A stretch of DNA of 64,000 nt from a virus, in the IMG/VR virus record IMGVR_UViG_3300015024_000001, positions 62,001 to 126,000 of that record; one strand, 5' to 3'. A program made the position numbers and the translations under genes. Numbering within the stretch: position 1 is the stretch's first letter; each line of letters opens with the position of its first letter. This document shows positions 35,109 through 44,164 of this stretch, in pieces. The notes beneath the pieces are model-generated. The model ran no database searches. It had not been told where the DNA came from and saw nothing but the letters and a program-made list of their open reading frames with translations.

Positions 35109-35489
35109 ATGGATATGCAATTATTTATTAATGGTTTGGCATCTCAGTGGCAAAAAGAAAGAGCTGAAACACAGCTAACTCTTAAAGGTTTAATTAATAG
35201 ATTGTCTGAGCTTAATCAAGACTTAGAGGTTGATGGTATTAACCAAGCACATAGTTATCGTGGTTACTACCATGACCTTGCATTTGAACTTTCAGGTACA
35301 AAACGTAAAGTATCTGACATCTTAGCAGATGTAATAGCTTGCAAGGGTGAAACTTTTGTAGGATATAAAGGAGGTGATTTTGATATGACAAATAATACTC
35401 CTGTTTGGATTGCTGAATATGGTGATATAGGTATGAAAATTATATCTGTAACAGATAACGGTGAATTTATAACTGAGGAAGATAAATAA
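35109..35489 (+). CDS. conserved phage protein of unknown function in the cassette
   Basis: 126 residues. N-terminal helical, then HSYRGYYHDLAFE, ILADVIACKGETFVGYKGGDF and PVWIAEYGDIG. This block is one I recognise from other phages' hypothetical proteins. Start ATG after AGATTAAAA. TAATG overlap with the JAMM gene suggests coupling. Confidence 0.65.
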   Translation: MDMQLFINGLASQWQKERAETQLTLKGLINRLSELNQDLEVDGINQAHSYRGYYHDLAFELSGTKRKVSDILADVIACKGETFVGYKGGDFDMTNNTPVWIAEYGDIGMKIISVTDNGEFITEEDK

Positions 35490-36439
35490 TGAATACAACT
35501 AATATTTGGCAGCTAAAAAATGGTCTATACATAGAACCAAAAATCGCTGAACTTGGTGGGCATTATGTGTATAGTGATTATATTGATAATGATGATCCTA
35601 ACAAGATTGATCCCGCAATCATGCAGGAATTTGAAGGTAATCCACAAAACAAAATCCCAAACCACTTGTGGAATAAAATGGTGACGTTTTTCGTACATTA
35701 TTTAGAGCAGAGAACAGAGGTTGAGTGCCGTTATTACAAGCGTGGAAGTAACTTTATTTGTGTTGTTGGTAGTCAATTAGTAACTGGAGGTTCTGTTGCA
35801 TATAACTATAATCTACCTTTTTATGACCTTGATGGTGTACTTTACACACGTGAGTCATTAGTAGATAATGGTTGGATTTTATATGGACAATTTCACCTTC
35901 ATCCTTTCGATATGCCATCACCTTCCTCAGTGGATGACACTAATGAAATGAAGACTCCTTTGCTATATGGTATTATTTCGATACCCCATGGTAGACTTTC
36001 TACCATGGACTACAGGATACGTACTACTCTTGTAGCTAATAATGGGCATGAGAACTATCGTTATTTTCCTCAATCTTGGGATTTCATTGACCTTCCTATC
36101 AATGATGAATTACAAACGTATACACATACTGCGTATGCACCTATTTGTGAATCACAAGTAAAACGTATGGTATATAGACCACAGCAAGTGACATATGCAG
36201 TTGGTAGTACAAAGTGGTTACAACCTATACAGAGTGGTGTGACAGCTAAAAGCTTGTCAGAACGTTTAGTTGTAGCTTTACGAAATATACTACTAGCTGA
36301 TTCTAAAATTACAGTAGGAGACATAGAAAAAGAGTTGCCAGCAGTTTTATCAGAGCTTTTAACAGAGGATTCAAAATATTCAGAGCTTTTTACATATGAT
36401 GTAGACGTAGCTGATCCTTATTATTATAGGTGTGACTAA
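35489..36439 (+). CDS. JAB/JAMM metalloprotease-like protein
   Basis: 316 residues with a complete zinc-site pattern HxH(x)7Sx2D: HLHPFDMPSPSSVDD at about 134-148, preceded by GWILYGQF and followed by the hydrophobic strand YGIISIPHG. JAMM enzymes remove ubiquitin-like modifiers; PRTRC protein A is such a member. A catalytic Glu upstream is not certain. The N-terminal 110 residues and C-terminal 100 have no assigned fold. Coupled at both ends (TAATG). Confidence 0.78.
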   Translation: MNTTNIWQLKNGLYIEPKIAELGGHYVYSDYIDNDDPNKIDPAIMQEFEGNPQNKIPNHLWNKMVTFFVHYLEQRTEVECRYYKRGSNFICVVGSQLVTGGSVAYNYNLPFYDLDGVLYTRESLVDNGWILYGQFHLHPFDMPSPSSVDDTNEMKTPLLYGIISIPHGRLSTMDYRIRTTLVANNGHENYRYFPQSWDFIDLPINDELQTYTHTAYAPICESQVKRMVYRPQQVTYAVGSTKWLQPIQSGVTAKSLSERLVVALRNILLADSKITVGDIEKELPAVLSELLTEDSKYSELFTYDVDVADPYYYRCD

Positions 36440-37113
36440 TGGTAGAATATCTTATACCATCTCACTGTGAAGCGGCTATTATATTTGAACAAGCTATCAT
36501 GCTTGTACTACAACCTATTACTGTGCCATTTTACTACACCGTTCAGGTGTCTAATAGTGATGATTTTTTTATTGAAAACTGTGTAGATTGTACTCTACGT
36601 GGAAGTTCTTGTTATAGAGCTGGAGCTTTAAACACACGTTGTATGTTAGATCATTCTACTCGGTTGTATGAGGACATAAGATGCATACAAATGCCATTAC
36701 CTCAACATATGCTGATATTCGCTGAAAATTTAGATATTCCTCCTAGTTTTGCTTATTACAGTGATGGTATTTTACTACCGTTACGTATAAGTAATATAGG
36801 TAGTGCTGGTATTTGGTGTACTGGAGATGTGTCTTTCAATAAATTAAATCCTTCAAGCATATATAATGCTTACATGCAATCACTACATAATAAGGATCTC
36901 ACAGGTAGAGATGCGAAGAACTATGAAAGTTATTTACAAACTATATCTAAAGACTCTTCTAAAATATTTGAAGGATATCCACTAGATATTACTAGTTATG
37001 GTAGTATCCAAAATGTTATACATACACCTACAACTATTACGTGGGGTTCTTCCGTATCAAAAGATGAAAGTTATTACAATATAGAAGGTACAGGATATGT
37101 TAAAATTCAATAG
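36439..37113 (+). CDS. prokaryotic E2-like protein (PRTRC protein B type)
   Basis: 224 residues. Key block: CIQMPLPQHMLIFAENL, then DGILLPLRISNI..GIWCTGDVSF. The LPxP..LxxPL.NI..G.CxG order matches the Prok-E2 family D / PRTRC B proteins, predicted E2 conjugating enzymes. Candidate acceptor Cys is in IWCTGD (about 136). It overlaps the E1-like gene by 17 bases. Confidence 0.62.
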   Translation: MVEYLIPSHCEAAIIFEQAIMLVLQPITVPFYYTVQVSNSDDFFIENCVDCTLRGSSCYRAGALNTRCMLDHSTRLYEDIRCIQMPLPQHMLIFAENLDIPPSFAYYSDGILLPLRISNIGSAGIWCTGDVSFNKLNPSSIYNAYMQSLHNKDLTGRDAKNYESYLQTISKDSSKIFEGYPLDITSYGSIQNVIHTPTTITWGSSVSKDESYYNIEGTGYVKIQ

Positions 37114-37900
37114 CGCTGTTATAGCTTTAGTAGGTTGTGGAGGCACTGGTTCATATCTTTGTGACCACTTAGGTCGTTTATTTGGTTCTCATGGGGAACT
37201 ACGTAGAATAAATCCCCTTTTATTTCTACTTATTGATGCTGATGTAGTCTCTGAATCTAATATAGTTCGGCAGAACTTTAATTATAGAGAGATTAATGAG
37301 CAAAAAGGATTAACGCTACAGCATAGATTAGAACAACGATATAATGTACCATCAGTAGACTTCTGGGCTTCCTTTGCTAATAAGAAACTTCTAGAAAAAT
37401 TATTTAAGAAGACGGCTAGAAACCCATTGATAATTATATCTTGTGTTGATAACCATAGAACACGTAACAGAATCATGTCTACTTTAAAACCAGATCCTGA
37501 TTCTTATGTAGGAGCTAGAGAGACTAACTGGCTTTACCTTGATGCTGGGAATACTGTCACTGATGGTTGGGTTAGTGCTATGGGTGTATATAGTGGTCAA
37601 CCATTTGGAGTTGATATGCGTATGCAGGACGCAGCTATACGTAGTAATACTATAGATGAAGCTCCTACTCTTAATATGAGTGGAAGAGAGATACAAGGTT
37701 GTGGTGCGGTAACAAGTTCACCAGAAACCTACTTCGATAACCAAATGAATAGCTATTTATTGGCTAGTCAACTAAGATCTATAGTATTGAAAGGTAAAGG
37801 TTATGGTTTGTTAGCACACAAGAGAAGTGATCTTGATGCAGAAGATTGGATGACACAGAGTTATGAAAACCACTATTTAGCTCCTTTCACTCTCCCTTAA
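37097..37900 (+). CDS. E1/ThiF-like adenylating enzyme
   Basis: 267 residues. Rossmann nucleotide site LVGCGGTGS (about 11-19), LLIDADVVSESNIVRQNF (about 48-65), and IISCVDNHRTRNRI (about 112-125), all diagnostic of ThiF/E1. A late Cys sits in IQGCGAVTSSPETYFDNQ (about 202), where E1 or PRTRC-ThiF enzymes have a conserved Cys. It would activate the modifier C terminus with ATP. Short for E1, like plasmid PRTRC ThiF. Confidence 0.82.
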   Translation: MLKFNSAVIALVGCGGTGSYLCDHLGRLFGSHGELRRINPLLFLLIDADVVSESNIVRQNFNYREINEQKGLTLQHRLEQRYNVPSVDFWASFANKKLLEKLFKKTARNPLIIISCVDNHRTRNRIMSTLKPDPDSYVGARETNWLYLDAGNTVTDGWVSAMGVYSGQPFGVDMRMQDAAIRSNTIDEAPTLNMSGREIQGCGAVTSSPETYFDNQMNSYLLASQLRSIVLKGKGYGLLAHKRSDLDAEDWMTQSYENHYLAPFTLP

Positions 37901-38035
37901 TTAAATGCTAATATGTTTACCATCAACTACAAACTTATTTTCAAAGAAGTTTAATCACCTATTAACTACTAACAGAGAAAGAAAAACTCTCAGAAAACTC
38001 TCGTCAACAAACCTACACATAAATAAATAAAACAT

Positions 38036-38407
38036 ATGGCTGGTAAAAAACCTTGTAAAAAACCATCAGCACTAGCAAGATGGAAAGATGCAGTAAATTA
38101 TGATGCTCGTGCAAAAGCACAAAATTGGTTACGTTTTCTAAAACGTGATACTGCTATTATCACACCTGAAGAAATTGGTCTTCTAGAGAAGAATGGTTTT
38201 GCTATTAATTATAAAGGCAAAATGTCAGGTGCAAGAAGCCGAGTAAAAGCAGTTGGTATGCAAGCAGTTATACAAGCTATTCGTATGTGTGAAGATGTAC
38301 ATAAAGTTGTTTCTGCTGTCAAAAATAATGACTGGACATCTGTTACACGTTTATTGCAACCACTAGGACTACCTATGGATTATAAAAAGGTGATTATAAG
38401 TGTTTAA
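38036..38407 (+). CDS. basic orphan protein
   Basis: 123 residues, start AACATATGGC. Lys/Arg-rich N terminus (KKPCKKPSALARWK), helical, no family recognised. Overlaps the next gene by 8 bases. Confidence 0.6.
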   Translation: MAGKKPCKKPSALARWKDAVNYDARAKAQNWLRFLKRDTAIITPEEIGLLEKNGFAINYKGKMSGARSRVKAVGMQAVIQAIRMCEDVHKVVSAVKNNDWTSVTRLLQPLGLPMDYKKVIISV

Positions 38408-38780
38408 TCATAAACTGAAAGAACAAATTATACAGTTAAAAGAACAATACAGTATTGTATATAATCTTTTACAACAGAAACAAGACAATGTTATGGCTTT
38501 AAAACGTCAGGTTGTTGAACTACAAGATAACCTTATGTCTGTGCAACGTACTTTGTCTGCTCTAAGGCAACAACCACAGTCAAAATTACCTACTCACTTC
38601 TATACTGATCTTAAAAATAAGATTGAGAGTGCTATCAATCATTACACAGATGATTCTCTCAAAGAGCGTATTACAGAGAGTATTGCCAATCAAGTAGCTG
38701 ACTATTTGAGTGAAATTATTGATCCTATTTTCTATCCTGATTCTAACGAAGATGAATATGATGAAGACGAAGACGATTAA
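38400..38780 (+). CDS. coiled-coil protein with acidic tail
   Basis: 126 residues. Coiled coil at about 5-60 (KEQIIQLKEQYSIVYNLLQQ..), helical middle, ends in a DE-rich tail. Starts at ATG in TAAGTGTTTAAT context with a GTG-like alternative; unknown function. An 8-bp hairpin AAGTAGGT/ACCTACTT follows at 38790-38816. Confidence 0.6.
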   Translation: MFNHKLKEQIIQLKEQYSIVYNLLQQKQDNVMALKRQVVELQDNLMSVQRTLSALRQQPQSKLPTHFYTDLKNKIESAINHYTDDSLKERITESIANQVADYLSEIIDPIFYPDSNEDEYDEDEDD

Positions 38781-38823
38781 ATAATCACAAAGTAGGTGGC
38801 TAATAACTACCTACTTGCTTTCT

Positions 38824-39045
38824 ATGGTTATGATATATAAAGAAATATACAAAGCAAAATATCATGGTATGATGTTCAGAGTTCTGCAACACAAAGAGAC
38901 AGGTAAGTATCATATCTGTCGTGATTTATTTTTTAACATAAAATACTTATATGATTTTGAACTAAAGTACAGGGATGCTGCTATAGATTGTATAAGCCCT
39001 GACATGTGGTATATACATATATGGCATTTTGGTTATATACTATGA
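38824..39045 (+). CDS. small orphan protein started inside a dispersed motif
   Basis: 73 residues from the ATG within GCTTTCTATGGTT (or a Met two codons on). Aromatic and basic, family unknown. ATGA overlap with the next gene. Confidence 0.5.
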   Translation: MVMIYKEIYKAKYHGMMFRVLQHKETGKYHICRDLFFNIKYLYDFELKYRDAAIDCISPDMWYIHIWHFGYIL

Positions 39046-39296
39046 TTTGTGTTATATCTTTTAACTTGACACAAGATAATTGTGTGAGGTTTTTACGTGG
39101 GATTGCTCTCTACAAAGCTGTACTGAAAAATAATTTCACTGTTGAAAGAACTGAAGATTTAAGAAATATTAAATCAATCTCTTCTTGTATCTCTTGGTAT
39201 CTAGTAGAGTTTTGTACTATTTCTGATTTTACATTCTTTAAAGAAAGATATCCAGAATTTAATTATATAGAGCAGGAGAATACATATGATAACTAA
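39042..39296 (+). CDS. small orphan protein
   Basis: 84 residues from the ATGA overlap (an open frame exists further upstream). Helical; unknown family. Overlaps the next gene by 11 bases. Confidence 0.5.
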   Translation: MICVISFNLTQDNCVRFLRGIALYKAVLKNNFTVERTEDLRNIKSISSCISWYLVEFCTISDFTFFKERYPEFNYIEQENTYDN

Positions 39297-39456
39297 TTGG
39301 TTACTATGTTTGTTTGGTTTGTCAGAAATTGTTGCTGAACAAGCTTTTGAAATTGATCGTTTACAAATGAACTGCGATATGTATGTACAACTAGCTATTA
39401 TAGATGCAAATATTATAAGAAAATTAGCTGAGATTAATCTAATTGAAAATAATTAA
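39286..39456 (+). CDS. small helical protein
   Basis: 56 residues (MITNWLLCLFGLSEIVAEQAF..) with a hydrophobic start and AGGAG properly spaced before the ATG. Unknown function. Confidence 0.55.
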   Translation: MITNWLLCLFGLSEIVAEQAFEIDRLQMNCDMYVQLAIIDANIIRKLAEINLIENN

Positions 39457-39931
39457 AGGAGATATATTACAAGTCTTTGCACAAGCTGAACAAGCTTTTT
39501 TATTGCATGGTGTCTCTTGTCAATCTGTACTACATAAGGGACTTGACAAACAAATTATTACAAGTTACCCTCTATTACTCGATCAACATCGTAGAAATAT
39601 ACGACAGTTCGGTACTGAAATGTTAATAGGGTCTTGTACGTTTTTTGCTACAGAAACAGGGCATAAAACAAAAGATATTGTCAACCTATATCAACAGTTA
39701 GAAGTTGGTCGTCATAAGCAGCAAATTGATTACGATTATTTTCGCTATGCTTTGGAAGACTTCTGCAAATATCTTACTGATGGTTTAGAACTTGTACCTA
39801 TCTATATACCAGAGGGTATCGGATCAAATAATGCTGGAGGTGATAAAAAAATTATTCTTTCAATCATTGAAGAAATCTTACCTATGGCAATACTAGTGGA
39901 GTACAAAGATGCAAATATACAGCAAACATAA
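39443..39931 (+). CDS. macro-domain protein (ADP-ribose-1''-phosphate processing?)
   Basis: 162 residues from a TTG start overlapping the previous gene by 14 bases. Macro-domain marks: KIIKGDILQVF..FLLHGVSCQ (1-27), KGLDKQIITSYP, VNLYQQ, and IPEGIGSNNAGGD near the end. Such domains hydrolyse ADP-ribose-1''-phosphate, the by-product of some RNA-end healing, or remove ADP-ribose. That fits the nearby RNA-repair genes. Confidence 0.72.
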   Translation: MKIIKGDILQVFAQAEQAFLLHGVSCQSVLHKGLDKQIITSYPLLLDQHRRNIRQFGTEMLIGSCTFFATETGHKTKDIVNLYQQLEVGRHKQQIDYDYFRYALEDFCKYLTDGLELVPIYIPEGIGSNNAGGDKKIILSIIEEILPMAILVEYKDANIQQT

Positions 39932-40631
39932 AGACTACTATGATGGTCAACTTATACAGATATCTTCACTTGATAGTTTTGTAAGACAAGCAGAGTGTAA
40001 AGAGAATGTAGCAGTTAGCGCACTACCACAAGATATTTTAAAGCTATCTCTAGATAATAGATTACAATATCTTTTTTGTTGTGGTGTGCTATATCCTTTT
40101 ATTGAAAATACTGTCACAAAAGAAGTAGAAAGATATGACTATAAAGGTAAACCTGTCTCATCGTCTGTTACAAATACTTCTTTTCTATGGACTTACAGTG
40201 AAATAAAAAACTACCTTCAAGAACACGATCAATTATCTTTTTGTTTTGAGGAAGAACTTGAAGCTGTTTTCCACTTAAATATGAGTGATTTTACATTATT
40301 AAACAGTATACAGTTAGTATCTGGTGTTTGCTACTTTGTGTTTAAGCCTCATCACACATATAGATATCCAAATAGATTTGGTAGAAGTGCTATTGCTGGA
40401 AACCTATTGACATATCCTTCATTACAAGATATACAAGCTTATAAAATACTCGATCCTTATACAGTAGCCCAACAAATTGATTACTGGTTAGGAAACATTT
40501 TTGTATCTGATAACTGTCTCTCATTACAAACTAACAATGAGAAGATAGTAGCATATGGTCACGATCTTCATGTGTCTTTTAGAGATAGTTCAGGAAAAGG
40601 TAAAAAGAAAAATGCTAGAAAATCAAATTGA
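39909..40631 (+). CDS. orphan protein
   Basis: 240 residues, alpha/beta, with a basic Ser/Gly/Lys tail (SSGKGKKKNARKSN). No recognised family. Overlaps the macro gene by 23 bases. Confidence 0.6.
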   Translation: MQIYSKHKDYYDGQLIQISSLDSFVRQAECKENVAVSALPQDILKLSLDNRLQYLFCCGVLYPFIENTVTKEVERYDYKGKPVSSSVTNTSFLWTYSEIKNYLQEHDQLSFCFEEELEAVFHLNMSDFTLLNSIQLVSGVCYFVFKPHHTYRYPNRFGRSAIAGNLLTYPSLQDIQAYKILDPYTVAQQIDYWLGNIFVSDNCLSLQTNNEKIVAYGHDLHVSFRDSSGKGKKKNARKSN

Positions 40632-40794
40632 AATATATGAAAATAAAGTCTACAAAACTAGACAACAACTATTATATAGCGCACAACCATTAATTAATAA
40701 CTTTTGTAAACAGTATGAGCTTACTTTTACTGCGGGTATGGGTAGTTTCTCATTTAATTTCAGTAAAAAAGACCATTCTGACAGTTATATATGA
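40612..40794 (+). CDS. small orphan protein
   Basis: 60 residues from ATG 40612, overlapping the previous gene. Helical start, then beta-like TFTAGMGSFSFNF. Unknown. Confidence 0.45.
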   Translation: MLENQIEIYENKVYKTRQQLLYSAQPLINNFCKQYELTFTAGMGSFSFNFSKKDHSDSYI

Positions 40795-41065
40795 GGAGTT
40801 TTTAGATGAATTAAATCCAGAACTATTTGCTCTACTAAACTATCAATTGGAAGATCATAACGCTCTAGGAACTAGTCTTGAAAACTACACTCAACAAGTG
40901 ATTGAGTTTGTTTATATATATAGAGATAACAACACAGATAAATTAACTATACATAAAGAACCAACAGATTTAGTCAGTATTACTAACTATGGTGATATGT
41001 CTTTAAAACTTGCAAATACAGTACTAGAAAGACCTGATGCTGTAGAATTATTAAACTTTTACTAA
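40715..41065 (+). CDS. orphan protein, start uncertain
   Basis: The conserved-looking part starts about ILTVIYEEFLDELNPELF. The only ATG in frame lies 80 bases inside the previous gene, so a non-ATG start nearer 40770 is possible. Acidic, helical; ends one base before the RlaP-like gene. Confidence 0.5.
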   Translation: MSLLLLRVWVVSHLISVKKTILTVIYEEFLDELNPELFALLNYQLEDHNALGTSLENYTQQVIEFVYIYRDNNTDKLTIHKEPTDLVSITNYGDMSLKLANTVLERPDAVELLNFY

Positions 41066-41066
41066 G

Positions 41067-42173
41067 ATGAACAGAAAAGAAGTAGAAACAAATACTATAT
41101 TACTATGTCTAACTGGAAGTAGACTGTATGGTATTGATAACATTGATTCAGATTATGATTATAAAGGTATATGCATACCTCCGCTAAAATACTTCTTTGG
41201 TAATTTTGGTTTTGAACAATTTGATGATTTTAAAGATGAATTTCAAGCTAAAAACTACATATATTCTGTACTAACAAATACAGATTCACAAATATATAAC
41301 ATTAAAAAGTATATTAATTTAGGTTTGCTTAACAATCCTAATATTCTTGAACTTTTATGGGTTGCACCTGAACATTATATCGTAAAGACACCATTAGCAG
41401 ATCGACTAATTGCTCTGAGAGAACTATTTCTTTCTACGAAAGTTTATTATAGCTACAGTGGATATGCTTATTCTCAGATCAAACGTGTAAAAACACATAG
41501 AGGTTGGTTACAAGCTTATCGTGCTGATTCTGCATTTTTTAATATACCACCTAACCCTAAAGACTATGGTTTGGAAGAAAACCCACTACGCAAAGAACAG
41601 TTAAACGCTTTTCTTGAGTTTTTATATATCTTGATTGATGATGCTGCTCAGTACCATGAAATTCGTGATACTATTTTTCCACATATTGACTTCAAAGGGT
41701 TATTAAAACAGTATAAAATTAAACCAGAGTTATTAGATGCTGTACAGTATTATACACGTGGTACAGATGACTTCATGACTTTGTTACATAATACACAAAG
41801 CTATAGGCAGGCTAAACAAGAGTATGATGCGTTTCATAGCTGGAAAACAAACCGTAATAGTAAACGTGCAGCCTTAGAAGAGAAAGTAGGTATGGATTGT
41901 AAGCATATAGCTCATGCTTATCGTCTGTTAAAATCAGGTATTGAAATTCTTAATGGTCAAGGTGTAATCCCTGATCGTCGTATAGCTGGTGACTCTACTT
42001 ATATTCGACAAATTCGTAATGGAGAGGTTGAGTATGATGATATTATGCAACAAGTATATACTTTGATGATTGATCTTGAAATAGCAAAAGACAATACAAA
42101 ACTACCATATCAACCAGATCGTAAAACCATAGAAAATGAAATGATTGCAATTATTAAGGAGTATCTATTATGA
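41067..42173 (+). CDS. RlaP-like nucleotidyltransferase
   Basis: 368 residues. The N-terminal polymerase-beta-type site is LTGSRLYGIDNIDSDYDYKG (about 14-33), with GSRLYG and the DSDYD metal acidics; FGFEQFDDF and a helical C-terminal domain with HAYRLL follow. This matches the phage/bacterial family PF10127, linked by gene neighbourhoods to RNA repair. It would add nucleotides to an RNA or modify tRNA; substrate unknown. Confidence 0.75.
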   Translation: MNRKEVETNTILLCLTGSRLYGIDNIDSDYDYKGICIPPLKYFFGNFGFEQFDDFKDEFQAKNYIYSVLTNTDSQIYNIKKYINLGLLNNPNILELLWVAPEHYIVKTPLADRLIALRELFLSTKVYYSYSGYAYSQIKRVKTHRGWLQAYRADSAFFNIPPNPKDYGLEENPLRKEQLNAFLEFLYILIDDAAQYHEIRDTIFPHIDFKGLLKQYKIKPELLDAVQYYTRGTDDFMTLLHNTQSYRQAKQEYDAFHSWKTNRNSKRAALEEKVGMDCKHIAHAYRLLKSGIEILNGQGVIPDRRIAGDSTYIRQIRNGEVEYDDIMQQVYTLMIDLEIAKDNTKLPYQPDRKTIENEMIAIIKEYLL

Positions 42174-42379
42174 CTATTAATTGGTTGCCAATTAAAACTG
42201 CACCGTTAGATGGCACACATATTTTAATATGTGATAACTATGATGTTTGGAAAGCTTATTATAAAGATAATAGATGGTATTGTGATTCTTGTCAAATTGA
42301 GAATCAAACATTTTTATTTTATGAACCTATATACTGGCTACCTATTACCGATCTCTTAAAATCAATAGGGCATTTATGA
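42170..42379 (+). CDS. DUF551-like small protein
   Basis: 69 residues with the family signature INWLPIKTAPLDGTHILICD..YYKDNRWY..PIYWLPI. A paralogue is at 51192. DUF551 proteins are common phage accessory proteins of unknown role. ATGA overlaps both neighbours. Confidence 0.65.
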   Translation: MTINWLPIKTAPLDGTHILICDNYDVWKAYYKDNRWYCDSCQIENQTFLFYEPIYWLPITDLLKSIGHL

Positions 42380-42504
42380 ATAAAGTATTTAAAAACTACA
42401 AAGAGCATCCAGTTTTAAAGTATGACGACCCTAAGCTCATATTTAAAATAGATGCTAAAGTGTATATAATCAAAAATGGTCTCGTCAATCAGATTATCGG
42501 AGAA
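42376..42504 (+). pseudogene. orphan gene interrupted by the IS605 element
   Basis: Starts MNKVFKNYKEHPVLKYDDPKL and reads to IIGEMG, where element left-end sequence begins. Joining to the sequence after the element (about 44166) would continue in frame as FNGYERL.. to a stop, consistent with a split gene. Confidence 0.45.
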
Positions 42505-42526
42505 ATGGGTTTAAAACCCCGTGCTT

Positions 42527-42928
42527 CTAGCACGGCTTTTCTTGATTCTGAATGTACTGTTTGAGTATCTCTAAAGGCGCGCCGCCAATAGAAGACGCAA
42601 AATAACTAGGACTCCATAAAGCATCTTTACCATAAGGCTTAGGATGACCAGCTTGACCGTATTTTCGGCTTGAGACACCTTTTAAAGCGTTAACTATTTG
42701 AGATACGGATAGTTTAGGCGGGTACTCAATCAAAGCGTGAATATGATCTGATTCACCATTAAATTCCTGTACCTGAAAATTCATTTTTGTTGATACTTCT
42801 CTGAATGATTTTTCAATCACTGCCAAACTCTCAAGCGTAAAGATTTTACACCTATATTTTGCAACACAGACCAAATGCATTTTAAGGTCAGAGACACTAT
42901 GCCTCTCTTTACGTAAACAGGTTGTCAT
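42527..42928 (-). CDS. tnpA: IS200-type HUH transposase
   Basis: 133 residues. HUH motif DHIHAL (about 60-65) after FNGES, catalytic tyrosine in LKQYIQNQ near 126, and the family helix VNALKGVSSRKYG. Acts as a dimer on hairpins at the element ends. Starts 51 bases from tnpB on the other strand, sharing a promoter region. Confidence 0.9.
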   Translation of the reverse strand: MTTCLRKERHSVSDLKMHLVCVAKYRCKIFTLESLAVIEKSFREVSTKMNFQVQEFNGESDHIHALIEYPPKLSVSQIVNALKGVSSRKYGQAGHPKPYGKDALWSPSYFASSIGGAPLEILKQYIQNQEKPC

Positions 42929-42979
42929 TCTAAGCAGACCAATGTATAATAAACCTACAGACCAATTTTAGCATAAGCA

Positions 42980-44164
42980 ATGAAAGCTAGGTATCAATAC
43001 AGATTTTACCCAACTAACCAACAGCAAAAGAGCCTAGCTCAATTGTTTGGCTGTGTTCGCGTGGTCTGGAATGATGCTTTAGCACTTTGCAAGGCTTCTG
43101 CTAAGGCAATTGGTTTTAACAAACTTTCAGCTATGCTTACTCAGTCTAAAAAGACTGAAGAGAGGCAGTGGCTTAAAGATGTATCGTCTGTACCGTTGCA
43201 GCAATCCCTAAGATATTTAGATGTCGCTTATCGCAACTTTTTTAATTCTCTAAAAGGAAAGCGAAAAGGTAGAAAAGTTGGTTCGCCAAAATTCAAGAGA
43301 AAAACTAATAATCAATCTGCTGAGTTTACCAAAGCAGCATTTTCTCTTTCTAAAGATGGTGTTTATTTAGCCAAGATAGGAGATATCAAGCCAGTATGGT
43401 CTAGGAAATTACCGTCAGAGCCTAGCTCTGTAACGGTAATTAAAGATTGTGCTAACCGATATTTTCTTAGCTTTGTAGTGGATATAGAGCCAGAGCATAT
43501 TGAACCGATTAATCCATCGGTAGGGATCGATCTAGGGATCAAAACTTTTGCTGTACTCAGTACTGGCGAAAAGTTTCAAAGCCCTGATTACTCCAAATTG
43601 GATAAGAAGGTCAGGAAGTTGCAACGTAAGCTAGCAAAGCAATCTAAAGGCTCTAACAGACGGCACAAAACCCGACTGAGAATCGCCAAAAAACATAACA
43701 AGATTTCTGATACTCGCAACGACTTTCTGCATAAAGTTTCTACTGAAGTGGTACGCAAAAACCAAGCAATCACTTTAGAAGACCTCAATGTTTCTGGCAT
43801 GGTCAAAAATCGCAAACTTGCACGGGCAATTAGTCAGCAAGGATGGAGAGAGTTTAGAACTCTTTGCGAAGCCAAATCTGAAAAGTATGGCAGAACTTTT
43901 TCAACGGTTAGCCGTTGGGAACCTACCAGTCAAATTTGCTCAGATTGCGGATATCAATGGGGTAAATTAAATCTTAGTGTTAGATCTGTCACTTGCATAA
44001 ATTGTGGAGCTATCCATGATCGTGATGAGAATGCAGCTAAAAATATAGATAAAGTCGGGATAGGGAACTGCCACGACTCTAAACGAACGCGGAGAGATAA
44101 TAAGACTACTTCGGTAGCGAATCTCAGTGATGCGTTAAGAATTACCGCTGCTTCAGCTCGGTGA
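42980..44164 (+). CDS. tnpB: TnpB RNA-guided nuclease
   Basis: 394 residues, full length. RuvC residues in GIDLGIKTFAV (Asp about 185), TLEDLNVSG (Glu about 270) and DRDENAAKNI (Asp about 356), with a zinc ribbon CSDCGYQ..CINCG between. N-terminal YRFYPTNQQ and the basic linker are typical. TnpB cuts the empty donor or target site using a right-end guide RNA, here expected at about 44.05-44.18 kb. Confidence 0.92.
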   Translation: MKARYQYRFYPTNQQQKSLAQLFGCVRVVWNDALALCKASAKAIGFNKLSAMLTQSKKTEERQWLKDVSSVPLQQSLRYLDVAYRNFFNSLKGKRKGRKVGSPKFKRKTNNQSAEFTKAAFSLSKDGVYLAKIGDIKPVWSRKLPSEPSSVTVIKDCANRYFLSFVVDIEPEHIEPINPSVGIDLGIKTFAVLSTGEKFQSPDYSKLDKKVRKLQRKLAKQSKGSNRRHKTRLRIAKKHNKISDTRNDFLHKVSTEVVRKNQAITLEDLNVSGMVKNRKLARAISQQGWREFRTLCEAKSEKYGRTFSTVSRWEPTSQICSDCGYQWGKLNLSVRSVTCINCGAIHDRDENAAKNIDKVGIGNCHDSKRTRRDNKTTSVANLSDALRITAASAR

